From Solirubrobacterales bacterium (GTDB lineage Bacteria > Actinomycetota > Thermoleophilia > Solirubrobacterales > 70-9): a stretch of DNA of 43,300 bases. The stretch spans positions 1-43,300 of the forward strand of contig JAOPZF010000102.1 in NCBI GenBank assembly GCA_025964255.1. The letters run 5' to 3'. This document shows, piece by piece, positions 15,300-23,076 of the stretch; position 1 is the stretch's first letter, and every line of letters starts with the position of its first letter. The position numbers and the translations under genes are program-made. Below the pieces are notes generated by a model. That model made no database searches. It worked only from the letters and a program-made list of their open reading frames with translations, and was not told where the DNA came from.

Positions 15300-16519
15300 T
15301 GTTCCTCACCCAGAAGCGTGTCGCCATCTTCGCCCTCGCCCTCGGCGGCTTCGGCATCGGCCTGACCGAGTTCGTCACCTTCGGCCTCTTGCCGCAGATC
15401 GCCCGCGACGTGACGCCGGGGCTCTTCGACACCGACCGCGGTGAGGCGCTCAGCCACGCCGGCTGGACCGTCTCCGCCTACGCGCTCGGGGTCGTCGTCG
15501 GCGCGCCGACGCTGGCGGTGCTGGGCGCGCGGATGAACAAGGTGAAGTTGCTCGCCTTCCTCCTGATCGGCCTCGCCGCCGGCAACATCCTCTCGGCCTT
15601 GGCGCCGAGCCTCGGCCTGCTCCTCGTCGCCCGCTTCCTCGCCGGCATCCCCCACGGCGCCTACTTCGGCGTAGCCGGCCTGCTGGCGGCGGAGATGATC
15701 GGCCCCGGCGCGCGCTCGCGCGGCCTCGCGATCGTCCTCTCCGGGTTGACGATCGCCAACGTCGTCGGCGTCCCGGCGATCACCCGCCTCGGCCAGCTGA
15801 CCAGTTGGCGGCTCGCCTACGTCACCGTCGCCGTCGTCTTCATGATCGCGATGACGATCGCGGTCCTCACTCTGCACGACCCCGGCGAGGCGACCGATTC
15901 CTCGCCGCGTGAGGAGTTCGGCGCGCTGCGCTCGCGCGCCGTCTGGCTTTCCGTCGCGGTCGCGGCGATCGGCTTCGCCGGCTTCTTCGCCGTCGACAGC
16001 TACCTCGTCCCGGTCACCACCCACAGCGCCCACCTCAGCAGCGCCGTCGCGCCGTTTGTACTGGCGACCGTCGGCCTCGGGATGACCGTCGGCAACGCCG
16101 CCGGTGGCGTGTTCGCCGACCGGCGCCCGACCGAGAGCCTGCTCGGCGGCCTCGTCGCCCTCGCGGTCGCGATGTGCGCGTTCGCCCTCGTCGCCCACAC
16201 CACCGTCGGCCTCTTCCTCACCGCCTTCGCGGTCGGCGCGACCGCCCTCTTCATGGGCCCGCCCCTCCAGGCGCTGCTGATCCGCGCCGCCCCGAAGGCG
16301 GTCCTCATCGGCCCGGCCCTGAACCAGTCGGCGATGAACACCGCCAACGCGATCGGCGCCCTCGCCGGCGGCGCGGTCCTCTCGGCAAACCTCCCCTACA
16401 CCGCCACCGGCTGGGTCGGCGCCGGCCTCGCCCTCGGCGGCCTCGCCCTGGCGCTGGTCGCCGCCAAAGCGATGACCTCGTTCCGGAGCGCCCCGATCGA
16501 CGCACCGGCGCTCGAGTAA
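15299..16519 (+). CDS. MFS efflux transporter (AraJ/CmlR-like)
   Basis: 406 residues from a GTG at 15299; longer frames extend into the divergent ROK gene and lack homology. The first helix 'VAIFALALGGFGIGLTEFV' matches the 'ALxxFxIGTTEF' start of the drug:H+ antiporter group that includes chloramphenicol exporters and AraJ. Twelve helices are predicted, with the loop motif 'GARMNKVKLLAFLL' and motif C-like 'RFLAGIPHGAYFGVAGLLAAEM' split by a glycine turn. The substrate is unknown; sugars or drugs are both possible for this group. The TTG at 15290 is an alternative start. Control by the adjacent ROK regulator is likely. Confidence 0.87.
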   Translation: MFLTQKRVAIFALALGGFGIGLTEFVTFGLLPQIARDVTPGLFDTDRGEALSHAGWTVSAYALGVVVGAPTLAVLGARMNKVKLLAFLLIGLAAGNILSALAPSLGLLLVARFLAGIPHGAYFGVAGLLAAEMIGPGARSRGLAIVLSGLTIANVVGVPAITRLGQLTSWRLAYVTVAVVFMIAMTIAVLTLHDPGEATDSSPREEFGALRSRAVWLSVAVAAIGFAGFFAVDSYLVPVTTHSAHLSSAVAPFVLATVGLGMTVGNAAGGVFADRRPTESLLGGLVALAVAMCAFALVAHTTVGLFLTAFAVGATALFMGPPLQALLIRAAPKAVLIGPALNQSAMNTANAIGALAGGAVLSANLPYTATGWVGAGLALGGLALALVAAKAMTSFRSAPIDAPALE

Positions 16520-16523
16520 CGGT

Positions 16524-16569
16524 GCCCTTCGCTACTTCCCCTTTATATGAGGGGGAAGTAGCGAAGGGC
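16524..16569. terminator. 18-bp perfect hairpin downstream of the MFS gene
   Basis: An 18-base arm (16524-16541, GCCCTTCGCTACTTCCCC) pairs without mismatch with 16552-16569 around a ten-base AT-rich loop. It starts four bases after the MFS stop codon. A CTTTTT run follows after a further 13 bases. It is the strongest hairpin in the window and most simply a terminator, although a small minus-strand ORF ends inside its left arm. Confidence 0.7.
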
Positions 16570-16681
16570 GTGCGGCCTTCCGTGCTTTTTCTACCTCGTC
16601 GGGATGGATCTGGATGACGGGGACCTCGTGGCCGACGTCGTTGAGGTACTCGCGGAAGGCGAGGACGCGGGCTCTTTGCAC
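16532..16681 (-). CDS. Possible 49-residue protein
   Basis: A minus-strand frame from GTG 16681 to the TAG at 16534-16532 reads 'VQRARVLAFREYLNDVGHEV' followed by 'PVIQIHPDEVEKARKAA'. The middle is amphipathic and looks protein-like, with GC-rich third codon positions, unlike neighbouring shadow frames. The last twelve codons fall in the 18-bp hairpin, so that end is unlikely to be conserved. It may be the C-terminal scrap of a lost gene or a real small protein. No ribosome site or clear -10 was found. Confidence 0.35.
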   Translation of the reverse strand: MQRARVLAFREYLNDVGHEVPVIQIHPDEVEKARKAARPSLLPPHIKGK

Positions 16682-16707
16682 ATGGGATCAGCCGATATAA
16701 GGGGTGG

Positions 16708-17757
16708 ATGGCTTCTCTGCGCGTCGCGATCGTCGGCTACGGCCTCTCCGGCCGCTGCTTCCACGCGCCGCTGATCGCGACGATCGACGGGCTCGAGGTG
16801 GCGATCGTCGTCACCTCGAACGCCGAGCGGCGGGGAGAAGCGGAGCGCGAACACCCTGGGGTGCGGGTCGTCGACGGCTACAAGGAGGCGCTCGCGGGGC
16901 GGCCCGACCTGGTCGTCGTCGCGGTGCCGAACGCGGGGCACGTCGAGATCGCGAACGCGACGATCGACGCCGGCGTGCCCTTGGTCGTCGACAAGCCGCT
17001 GGCGAGCAGCGTCGGCGAAGCGGAGGGGATCGTCGCCCACGCCCGCGCCGCCGGCGTCCCGCTCACGGTCTTCCAGAACCGCCGCTGGGACTCCGACCAG
17101 CTGACACTACGACGCCTCCTCGATGAGGGAGCCCTCGGCGAGGTCACCCGCTTCGAGTCGCGCTTCGAGCGCTGGCGGCCCGCGCCGAAGGTTGGCGCCT
17201 GGCGCGAGGAGCTCGGCTCCGAGGAAGGCGGCGGCGTCCTGCTCGACCTCGGCTCGCACCTGATCGACCAGGCGATCGACCTCTTCGGACCGCCGACCCG
17301 CGTCTACGCCGAGGTCGCCGCCCGCCGCGGCGGCCCGGCCGACGACGACGCCTTCGTCGCCCTCACCCACCCCGGCGGGACGATCAGCCACCTCTGGTGC
17401 TCTGCCGTCGCCGCCGTCCCGGCGGCGCGCCTCCGGGTCCAGGGGACCGCGGCCGGCTTCGTCGTCGCCGACCTCGACCCGCAGGAGGCGAAGCTCCGCG
17501 CGGGCGAGCGGCCGACCGACGCCGACTGGGGCATGCCGGCCGAGCCCGAATACCCTCGCCTCGTCCGCGGCGAAGAGTCCGAACCGGTGACCCCCGAGCC
17601 CGGCGACTGGCGCCGCTTCTACGAGCTCCTCCGCGACGCCCTCACCACCGGCTCCCCGCTCCCAGTCGACCCCGAGGAAGCCGTCGCGACCCTCCGCGTC
17701 CTCGACGCCGCCCGCCGCAGCGCCCGCGAGCGCATCGTCGTCCCCCTCGACCCCTAG
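16708..17757 (+). CDS. Gfo/Idh/MocA-family NAD(P)-dependent oxidoreductase
   Basis: 349 residues. The N-terminal Rossmann fold has 'VAIVGYGLSGRCFHAPLI', and the family's EKP motif appears as 'DKPL' in 'VPLVVDKPLASSVGEAE'. The C-terminal alpha/beta domain carries 'GGVLLDLGSHLIDQAIDLFG', whose D-x3-H residues are in the active site. Members oxidise or reduce sugars, inositols or related polyols; YhhX/YvaA-like members are similar in length. TATAAG ends six bases before the ATG, so it may be leaderless. It is convergent with the TetR gene, sharing a CTAG at the stops. Confidence 0.9.
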   Translation: MASLRVAIVGYGLSGRCFHAPLIATIDGLEVAIVVTSNAERRGEAEREHPGVRVVDGYKEALAGRPDLVVVAVPNAGHVEIANATIDAGVPLVVDKPLASSVGEAEGIVAHARAAGVPLTVFQNRRWDSDQLTLRRLLDEGALGEVTRFESRFERWRPAPKVGAWREELGSEEGGGVLLDLGSHLIDQAIDLFGPPTRVYAEVAARRGGPADDDAFVALTHPGGTISHLWCSAVAAVPAARLRVQGTAAGFVVADLDPQEAKLRAGERPTDADWGMPAEPEYPRLVRGEESEPVTPEPGDWRRFYELLRDALTTGSPLPVDPEEAVATLRVLDAARRSARERIVVPLDP

Positions 17758-18359
17758 CCCGTAGGTTCGAGGACGCGGTCGACGAGGGCGTCGACGAAGG
17801 GGCGCGAGACTTTCGTGCCGGTCAGGGCGCGGTAGACGATCGGGCCGATCAGTGCGTCGAGCGTCGTGTCCGGGTTGAGGCCCGCGGGTAGTTCGCCCTC
17901 GGCGATGCCCCGTTTCAGCAGCGCTCGCTCGCGGGCGCGGCGCGGGTCGAGGTAGCGCTCGTGGAAGAGGGCCGCCGTCTCGGCGTCGTGCTGTGCCTCG
18001 CCGAGCAGCGCCAGCAGGATCTCGCCGGCGTCATCTTTGGCGAGGAAGCGGGCGAGGGCGCGCAGGTAGCCGCGGACGGCGTCGACGACCGCGCCGTCCT
18101 CGGGGATCTTGAGCCGGCGGTCGGCCTCCTCGACCAGCGTGTCGAGGAGGATGTCGATCTTCGACGGCCACCAGCGGTAGATCGTCTGCTTGGAGACGCC
18201 GGCGCGGGCTGCGATGCCCTCGACCGTGACGCCGCCGAAGCCGCGCTCGATCAACAGCTCGTCGGCGGCACCGAGGATGGCGAGCCGGGCGTCCTCGTTG
18301 CGCCTGTGCGGCGCCCGCCCCTTCGCAGCGCGACTCGCCGCGATGTCCTTCGTCGCCAT
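17754..18359 (-). CDS. TetR/AcrR-family transcriptional regulator
   Basis: 201 residues. The DNA-binding domain is clear at about residues 24-70: 'ILGAADELLIERGFGGVTVEG' (one strand of it) then 'IAARAGVSKQTIYRWWPSK', the helix-turn-helix with the usual Tyr-x-x-W-x-x-K cap. The ligand-binding half is typical TetR_C and helical; the ligand is unknown. The nearest gene that is not convergent is the GH3 glycosidase, transcribed away from it at 18524, so it may control that gene, or only itself. A basic arm precedes the domain. Confidence 0.9.
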   Translation of the reverse strand: MATKDIAASRAAKGRAPHRRNEDARLAILGAADELLIERGFGGVTVEGIAARAGVSKQTIYRWWPSKIDILLDTLVEEADRRLKIPEDGAVVDAVRGYLRALARFLAKDDAGEILLALLGEAQHDAETAALFHERYLDPRRARERALLKRGIAEGELPAGLNPDTTLDALIGPIVYRALTGTKVSRPFVDALVDRVLEPTG

Positions 18360-18523
18360 GGTCGCCGGATCCTAGTCTCACCCCCCGTCCTTTCCCTGCC
18401 GTTGGCGCCTGCCGGCGCGCCGCCGAGATGCTCCGAAAACTTCTCGTTTGCTCCGGTTGATTCTGGGTAGCCGAATTGAGTTGCGGTAGGGAGCCGCCAC
18501 AAACGTCAGGAGGAGGTCCGGAC

Positions 18524-20650
18524 ATGGATTCAGGAAAGGCCGGCCGGCGGCGGTTCACGCTGCTGCTCACCGCGCTCTCAATTGCGATCGCCCTCGTCGT
18601 TGCCACCACCGCGCTCGCCGCGGGTGGCCGGGGAGGGTCACACAACAGGTGGTCGGGCGGACCGCCGAGCGGCTCAGGGCCCGGGGAGTCGGGTGGTTCG
18701 CCTCTCTACATGAACCCCCACCTGCCCGTTCAATTCCGCGTCAAGGATCTGCTGTCGCGGATGAACCTGCCGGAAAAGGTCGGCCAGATGACCCAGGCCG
18801 AGCGCGCCCCGATCGAAGGCGAACCGGCGCAGCTGACCGAACTGAACGTCGGCAGCGTCCTCTCCGGCGGCGGCTCGGTGCCGACGCCGAACACGCCGGA
18901 AGCGTGGGCGAACATGGTCGACAAGTTCCAGCAGGCGGCGCTCGAAACGCGCCTCCACATCCCGATCATCTACGGGGTCGACTCGGTGCACGGGCACGGC
19001 AACCTGTACGGGGCGACGATCTTCCCCCACAACATCGGGCTCGGCGCTACGCGTGACCCGAAGCTGGTCGAAGAAGTCGAGGCCGTGACCGCGGCTGAGA
19101 CGCGGGCGACCGGGCCGCAGTGGGTCTTCGCGCCCTGCATCTGCGCGCCGCAGGACGACCGCTGGGGCCGCACCTACGAGGGGTTCGGCGAGAGCCCGGC
19201 GCTGGTCGAAGAAATGGAGACCGCGATCCGCGGCTTCCAGGGCCCGCCCGGACATCTGAGCGAACCCGACCACGTGCTAGCGACGGCGAAGCACTTCGCC
19301 GGCGACGGCGACACCATCTACGGGACCAGCACCACCTCGGGCTACAAAATCGATCAGGGCGTCTCGATCACCGACCGCCATGAATTCTTCGAAAAAGCCC
19401 TACGCCAGTACATCCCGGCGGTGCAGAAGTACGACGTAGGCACGGTGATGCCGTCCTACTCGAGCGTCGACTGGACCGAAGACGGGATCGGCAACCCGAT
19501 CAAAATGACCGCCGAAGGAGGGCTGATCACCGGCTTCCTGAAGGAACACCTCGGCTTCGAAGGCTTCGTGATCTCCGACTACAACGCGATCCAGCAACTG
19601 CCCGGCGATTACGAAGAACAGGTCAAGGCCGGCGTGATGGCCGGGGTCGACATGTTCATGGAGCCCGAAAGCTATAAAGAATTCGAGGAAACGCTGCTGA
19701 AAGAGGTCGAAGCGGGCGAAATCCCGGAAAGCCGGATCGACGACGCGGTCTCGCGGATCCTCAAGGCGAAGTTCGAACTGGGCCTCTTCGAGCACCCGTT
19801 CACCGACCGCTCGGGGATCCCGGAAATCGGCGACCAGGCCCACCGCGAAGTGGCGCGTCGCGCGGTCGAGGAGTCGCAGGTGCTGTTGAAGAACGACGAA
19901 GGCGCACTGCCGATCCAACCGGGCGGTGACGTCTACGTCGCCGGCTCGAACGCGAACAACATCGGCAACCAGGCCGGCGGTTGGACGCTGACCTGGCAGG
20001 GCGGCTCGAACAACCCGACCCCGATCCCGGGGACGACGATCCTGCAAGGGATCGAAGGCGCCAACGCCGGTGGCACGACCACGTTCAGCGAAGGTGCCAC
20101 CGAACCGGTGCCGAGCGACGCGACCGGCGTGGTCGTCGTCGGCGAGACGCCTTACTCGGAGGGCTATGGCGATGTCGGCGGCCCGCAGTGGGCATTCGAC
20201 GAAGGCGACGAAGGCAAACCGCGGCCGCCGAAGACGATGGAATTCTCGGCTGCCGACAAAGCCGCGATCGACAAGGTCTGCGCCGAAGCGGCCAAGTGCG
20301 TCGTTGTCATCGTCTCCGGTCGGCCGTTGATCATCGAACCGGCGCAGCTGGAAGAGATCGACGGCCTGGTCGAGGCGTGGCTACCCGGCAGCCAGGGAGA
20401 AGGGGTCAGCGATGACCTCTTCGGCACCACGCCGTACACCGGCAAGCTGTCGGTGAGCTGGCCGAAGACGCTCGATCAGGAGCCGATCAACGTCGGCGAA
20501 CCCGAATACGACCCGCTCTTCCCGTTCGGCTTCGGGTTGAGCACCGGGCCGGGCGGCGGCCATGGCCACCATCACCATCACCACCACGGGCATCACCACC
20601 ACCACCATCACCACCACGGGCATCACCACCACGGGGGCCATCACCACTGA
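18524..20650 (+). CDS. Secreted glycoside hydrolase family 3 (beta-glucosidase-like), His-rich tail
   Basis: 708 residues from ATG 18524, which follows a strong AGGAGGAGG. A signal/anchor helix (about 9-31) is followed by a glycine-serine linker and the GH3 TIM barrel ('KVGQMTQAER', 'YGVDSVHGHGNLYGATIFPH', 'TAKHFAGDGDT'), with the nucleophile D352 in 'FEGFVISDYNAI'. The C-terminal GH3 domain contains 'DDAVSRILKAKFELGLFE' and 'VEAWLPGSQGEGVSDDLFG'. It should cleave terminal beta-linked glucose or related sugars outside the cell. The last 30 or so residues are a natural histidine-glycine tail with 24 His. A possible regulator is the divergent TetR gene. Confidence 0.93.
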   Translation: MDSGKAGRRRFTLLLTALSIAIALVVATTALAAGGRGGSHNRWSGGPPSGSGPGESGGSPLYMNPHLPVQFRVKDLLSRMNLPEKVGQMTQAERAPIEGEPAQLTELNVGSVLSGGGSVPTPNTPEAWANMVDKFQQAALETRLHIPIIYGVDSVHGHGNLYGATIFPHNIGLGATRDPKLVEEVEAVTAAETRATGPQWVFAPCICAPQDDRWGRTYEGFGESPALVEEMETAIRGFQGPPGHLSEPDHVLATAKHFAGDGDTIYGTSTTSGYKIDQGVSITDRHEFFEKALRQYIPAVQKYDVGTVMPSYSSVDWTEDGIGNPIKMTAEGGLITGFLKEHLGFEGFVISDYNAIQQLPGDYEEQVKAGVMAGVDMFMEPESYKEFEETLLKEVEAGEIPESRIDDAVSRILKAKFELGLFEHPFTDRSGIPEIGDQAHREVARRAVEESQVLLKNDEGALPIQPGGDVYVAGSNANNIGNQAGGWTLTWQGGSNNPTPIPGTTILQGIEGANAGGTTTFSEGATEPVPSDATGVVVVGETPYSEGYGDVGGPQWAFDEGDEGKPRPPKTMEFSAADKAAIDKVCAEAAKCVVVIVSGRPLIIEPAQLEEIDGLVEAWLPGSQGEGVSDDLFGTTPYTGKLSVSWPKTLDQEPINVGEPEYDPLFPFGFGLSTGPGGGHGHHHHHHHGHHHHHHHHHGHHHHGGHHH
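20561..20647 (+). repeat. CAC/CAT histidine-codon repeat encoding a natural poly-His tail
   Basis: Twenty-nine codons before the TGA encode 24 His and five Gly, as blocks of 1, 7, 9, 4 and 3 His separated by Gly. Most codons are CAC with CAT interspersed, so the tract is a near-perfect trinucleotide repeat and liable to length change. Such tails bind Zn, Ni, Cu or haem. Confidence 0.95.
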
Positions 20651-20709
20651 TGCGCTCCCGGCATCACAGCAAACCGAATCGGTCTTGGACAGGCCGTGGA
20701 AGGAGGCAC

Positions 20710-20742
20710 GATGACTCCGGTAAGCAACTGAACGGAGTCATC
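20710..20742 (+). promoter_or_regulatory. Hairpin that would mask the SDR ribosome site
   Basis: GATGACTCCG (20710-20719) pairs perfectly with CGGAGTCATC (20733-20742) around 13 bases. The right arm holds GGAG, the only candidate ribosome site of the SDR gene starting at 20745. A ribosome on the MTPVSN leader would cover the left arm and open the hairpin. The same dyad could instead be a protein-binding operator, for example for the nearby LysR regulator. Confidence 0.5.
20711..20731 (+). CDS. Candidate six-residue leader peptide MTPVSN
   Basis: ATG at 20711 is preceded at ideal spacing by GGAAGGAGG, one of the best ribosome sites in the window, yet the frame ends after six codons (M-T-P-V-S-N, TGA 20729-20731). 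The main SDR start is 14 bases further on and has only a weak GGAG. The first three codons are the left arm of the hairpin at 20710-20742. This is the architecture of a translated leader controlling a downstream gene. Confidence 0.5.
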   Translation: MTPVSN

Positions 20743-20744
20743 AG

Positions 20745-21464
20745 ATGAGATTTGAAGATCAGCGCATCGCGATCCTGGGCGGCACCTCGGGGCTCGGGCT
20801 CGCGACGGCAAAGGCGGCGGCCGCCGAGGGGGCGGCCGTCGTCGTCGCCTCGGCGACCGCCGCCCGGGTCGAGGGCGCGCTCGCGCAACTGCCCGACTCG
20901 GCCGAGGGGCACGTCGTCGACCTGCTCGACGAGGACGCTGTGCGCGGCTTCTTCGCCGCGGTCGGCGCCATCGACCACCTCGCCTTCACCGCCGGCGAGT
21001 CGCTGCAGCTCGGGCTCGTCGCCGAGACCTCCGTCGCCGACGCCCGCCGGGCCCTCGACCTGCGGATCTGGGGCGCCTACACCGCGGTCAAGCACGGGGC
21101 GCCGCGGCTTCGCGAGGGCGGCTCGATCGTCCTCACCTCCGGCAGCGCCGGGCCGCGACCGGGTCCGGGCTGGGGGGTCGGCGCGCTGATCTGCTCGGGG
21201 ATCGAGGGCTGGGCCCGCGCGATGGCGCTGGAGCTGGCGCCGCTGCGGGTGAACGTGGTGCGGCCGGGCGTCATCCGCACCGACCTCTGGGACTCGATGA
21301 GCGAGGCCGACCGCGCCGGGCTCTACGAGGGCGTCGCCGCGCAGCTGCCGGTCAGCCGGGTCGGTGAGGCCGAGGACGTCGCCGCGGCCTACCTCTACCT
21401 GATGGCCAACGCCCACAGCACCGGCGATGTCGTCACCGTCGACGGCGGCACGCTGCTCGTCTGA
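20745..21464 (+). CDS. SDR-family protein lacking the YxxxK catalytic pair
   Basis: 239 residues, Rossmann fold with the cofactor loop 'ILGGTSGLGLATAKAAAAEG' and the C-terminal 'LRVNVVRPGVIRTDLWDSM' and 'STGDVVTVDGGTLLV'. The active-site serine region is present ('SIVLTSGSAGPRPG'), but where classical SDRs have Tyr-x3-Lys this protein reads 'GALICSGIEGWARAMALEL'; no Tyr and no Lys stand there. This divergent subgroup exists in other bacteria, so it may bind NAD(P) without the standard reaction or use other residues. Expression may be set by the leader and hairpin just upstream. Confidence 0.85.
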   Translation: MRFEDQRIAILGGTSGLGLATAKAAAAEGAAVVVASATAARVEGALAQLPDSAEGHVVDLLDEDAVRGFFAAVGAIDHLAFTAGESLQLGLVAETSVADARRALDLRIWGAYTAVKHGAPRLREGGSIVLTSGSAGPRPGPGWGVGALICSGIEGWARAMALELAPLRVNVVRPGVIRTDLWDSMSEADRAGLYEGVAAQLPVSRVGEAEDVAAAYLYLMANAHSTGDVVTVDGGTLLV

Positions 21465-21484
21465 GCGACGTGCCGCTGACGAAT

Positions 21485-22333
21485 TCAGGCGGAGATGGCT
21501 TCGACGACGCGCACGTCGGGGTCCTCCGCCGCCACCTCGCGGGCCGCGTCGGCGAAGGCGGTGATCAGCCGCGAGCGCCGCGAGGACTCGGCCGCCAGCA
21601 GCACTTCGTCGGGCGCGGCGTCGGTGACCGGCACGTAGACGACGTCCGGGCGCGTGTAGTGACGGGTCGCCGACAGCGGCAGGACGATGATCCCGTGTCC
21701 CGCGGCCACGTACTCGAGCTTCTCCTCGACCCCGCGCAGGACCGTCGTCCGCGTCGGCCCGGTCTTCACCGGTTCGAGGTAGCGCAGATGGTGCTCCTCG
21801 GCGATCTCCGCCTCGAGCACCGACTCGCGCCCCGCCAGCGGGTGGCCGGCGGGGACGGCGACGAGCCGCCGCTCCGTATATAGCGGCGTCAACCGCAGCC
21901 CGCGCACGTCGATCGGCCGTCTCACGTAAGCGACGTCGACCCGCCCACCAAGCACCGCCTCCTCCTGGTCGTCCCACTCGAGCCGCTGCACCTCGACGCT
22001 GACCCCCGGCTCGGCGGCGGCGAACCGGCGCACCGCCTCCGTCGGCATGATCCCGGTGCGAAAGCCGACGACCAGGGACCTCGACCCTCGGGCCGCCCGC
22101 TGGACCCGCCGCCGCGCCGCATCGGCACTCGCCAACAGCGGCCCCGCGTCCTCGAGCAGCTGCCGCCCCGCCGGCGTCAACGACACCACCCGCCGGTCCC
22201 GCACCAACAGCGCCACCCCGAGCTGCTGCTCGAGCGACTGGATCTGCCGACTCAGCGCCGGCTGCGCGATATGCAGATCCTCCGCCGCCCGCCGAAAGTG
22301 AAGCCGTTCGGCAACCGCGATAAAGCTGCGCAC
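21485..22333 (-). CDS. LysR-family transcriptional regulator
   Basis: 282 residues from a GTG at 22333; no ATG, GTG or TTG occurs further upstream in frame before a stop, so either GTG or an unusual CTG start is used. The winged helix reads 'VRSFIAVAERLHFRRAAEDL' and 'HIAQPALSRQIQSLEQQLGV'. The effector domain includes 'VVGFRTGIMPTEAVRRF', 'VDVAYVRRPID' and 'LVAVPAGHPLAGRESV'. The effector is not known, but the set resembles regulators of aromatic or oxidoreductase genes. It is convergent with the SDR gene, which is a plausible target. Confidence 0.9.
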   Translation of the reverse strand: MRSFIAVAERLHFRRAAEDLHIAQPALSRQIQSLEQQLGVALLVRDRRVVSLTPAGRQLLEDAGPLLASADAARRRVQRAARGSRSLVVGFRTGIMPTEAVRRFAAAEPGVSVEVQRLEWDDQEEAVLGGRVDVAYVRRPIDVRGLRLTPLYTERRLVAVPAGHPLAGRESVLEAEIAEEHHLRYLEPVKTGPTRTTVLRGVEEKLEYVAAGHGIIVLPLSATRHYTRPDVVYVPVTDAAPDEVLLAAESSRRSRLITAFADAAREVAAEDPDVRVVEAISA

Positions 22334-22379
22334 CTTGACCAGATCAAGCTCGCTGATGCCCGAATCGTATCGGTGCCGC

Positions 22380-22601
22380 TCACCACTTCAGCTCGATCTC
22401 GAGCTCGCTCTCCTCGCTGCCGGTCTCGAACTCGACCTTCCAGTCGACTTTCTCAGGGATCGCGATCTTGAACTGCATGCCGTTGCGGTCGAACTTGACC
22501 TCCTCGCCTGCCCCCGCGAGGAGATTGGCGATGCGGCGCAGGCGGGTCGCGGCTTCATCGCGGGTGAGGGTCTCGCGCTGCTCGACCTCGAACGTGTCCA
22601 T
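22380..22601 (-). CDS. Amphi-Trp domain protein
   Basis: 73 residues from ATG 22601, which has GAGAGGAAC upstream. The sequence is a complete amphi-Trp domain: 'DEAATRLRRIANLLAGAGEE' then a short linker, and the alternating strand end 'VDWKVEFETG', 'SELEIELKW' finishing on the characteristic tryptophan. The family is small and widespread and has no settled function. The stop lies 47 bp from the LysR start on the same strand, so both could be on one transcript. A remnant of a lipid-kinase gene is directly upstream. Confidence 0.88.
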   Translation of the reverse strand: MDTFEVEQRETLTRDEAATRLRRIANLLAGAGEEVKFDRNGMQFKIAIPEKVDWKVEFETGSEESELEIELKW

Positions 22602-22675
22602 CGGCCTGTTCCTCTCGTTGTATGTGCACTGCGACATCCGCCGTCTTCCCCGCTGCCTCTTCCTCCGCACAGTCC

Positions 22676-23037
22676 GCGCCGATCGCCAGGCGGGCCACGT
22701 CGACCCGCTTCTCGCCGCCCGCGACGAAGGCGTCGAAGGCGCCGAAGACATCGTCGCGGTCGACCCCGAGGTCGAGGGCGAAGTGGTTGCGCGTGCCCGG
22801 CGGGACGCAGGCATAGGGCAGCCCGCGCTCCGACGCGACCTCAGCGAGGACCGCGATGCCGCGGGGGAACCGGTCGACGCGAGGAACGCCGCGAACACGA
22901 CGGCCCCCGCTCCCAACCCCAACGCGGAGCCGCGGCCGCACGGCGGGCTACTCGTCCCAATGCGCCGTCGCGATCAGGTCGACCGTCGCCCGGCGCGCGG
23001 GCACGGAGGTGCGCGCCGTCGAATCCATGCTGCTCAT
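22676..23037 (-). pseudogene. Remnant of a diacylglycerol-kinase-family gene
   Basis: A core of about 50 residues on the minus strand is unmistakably DAGK catalytic-domain sequence: 'LAEVASERGLPYACVPPGTR' followed by 'NHFALDLGVDRDDVFGAFDA'. The GGDGT nucleotide-binding loop before it and everything after 'RRVDVARL' are gone. Upstream, in another frame, 'GLGAGAVVFAAFLASTG' looks like the last helix of a PAP2 domain, and an ORF of 29 codons from 23037 retains a perfect GGAGG ribosome site and start. The ancestor may have been a PAP2-DAGK fusion; that part is inference. The end coordinates are approximate. Confidence 0.6.
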
Positions 23038-23076
23038 GCGTCGACCTCCAGTCTTCGGAATGGGTCTGAGTCGAAA

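Noticed and set aside
17760-17775. GGTTCGA words (also near 42318) that recall a tRNA T-loop
   Set aside because: No acceptor stem, anticodon arm or D-arm can be built around them.
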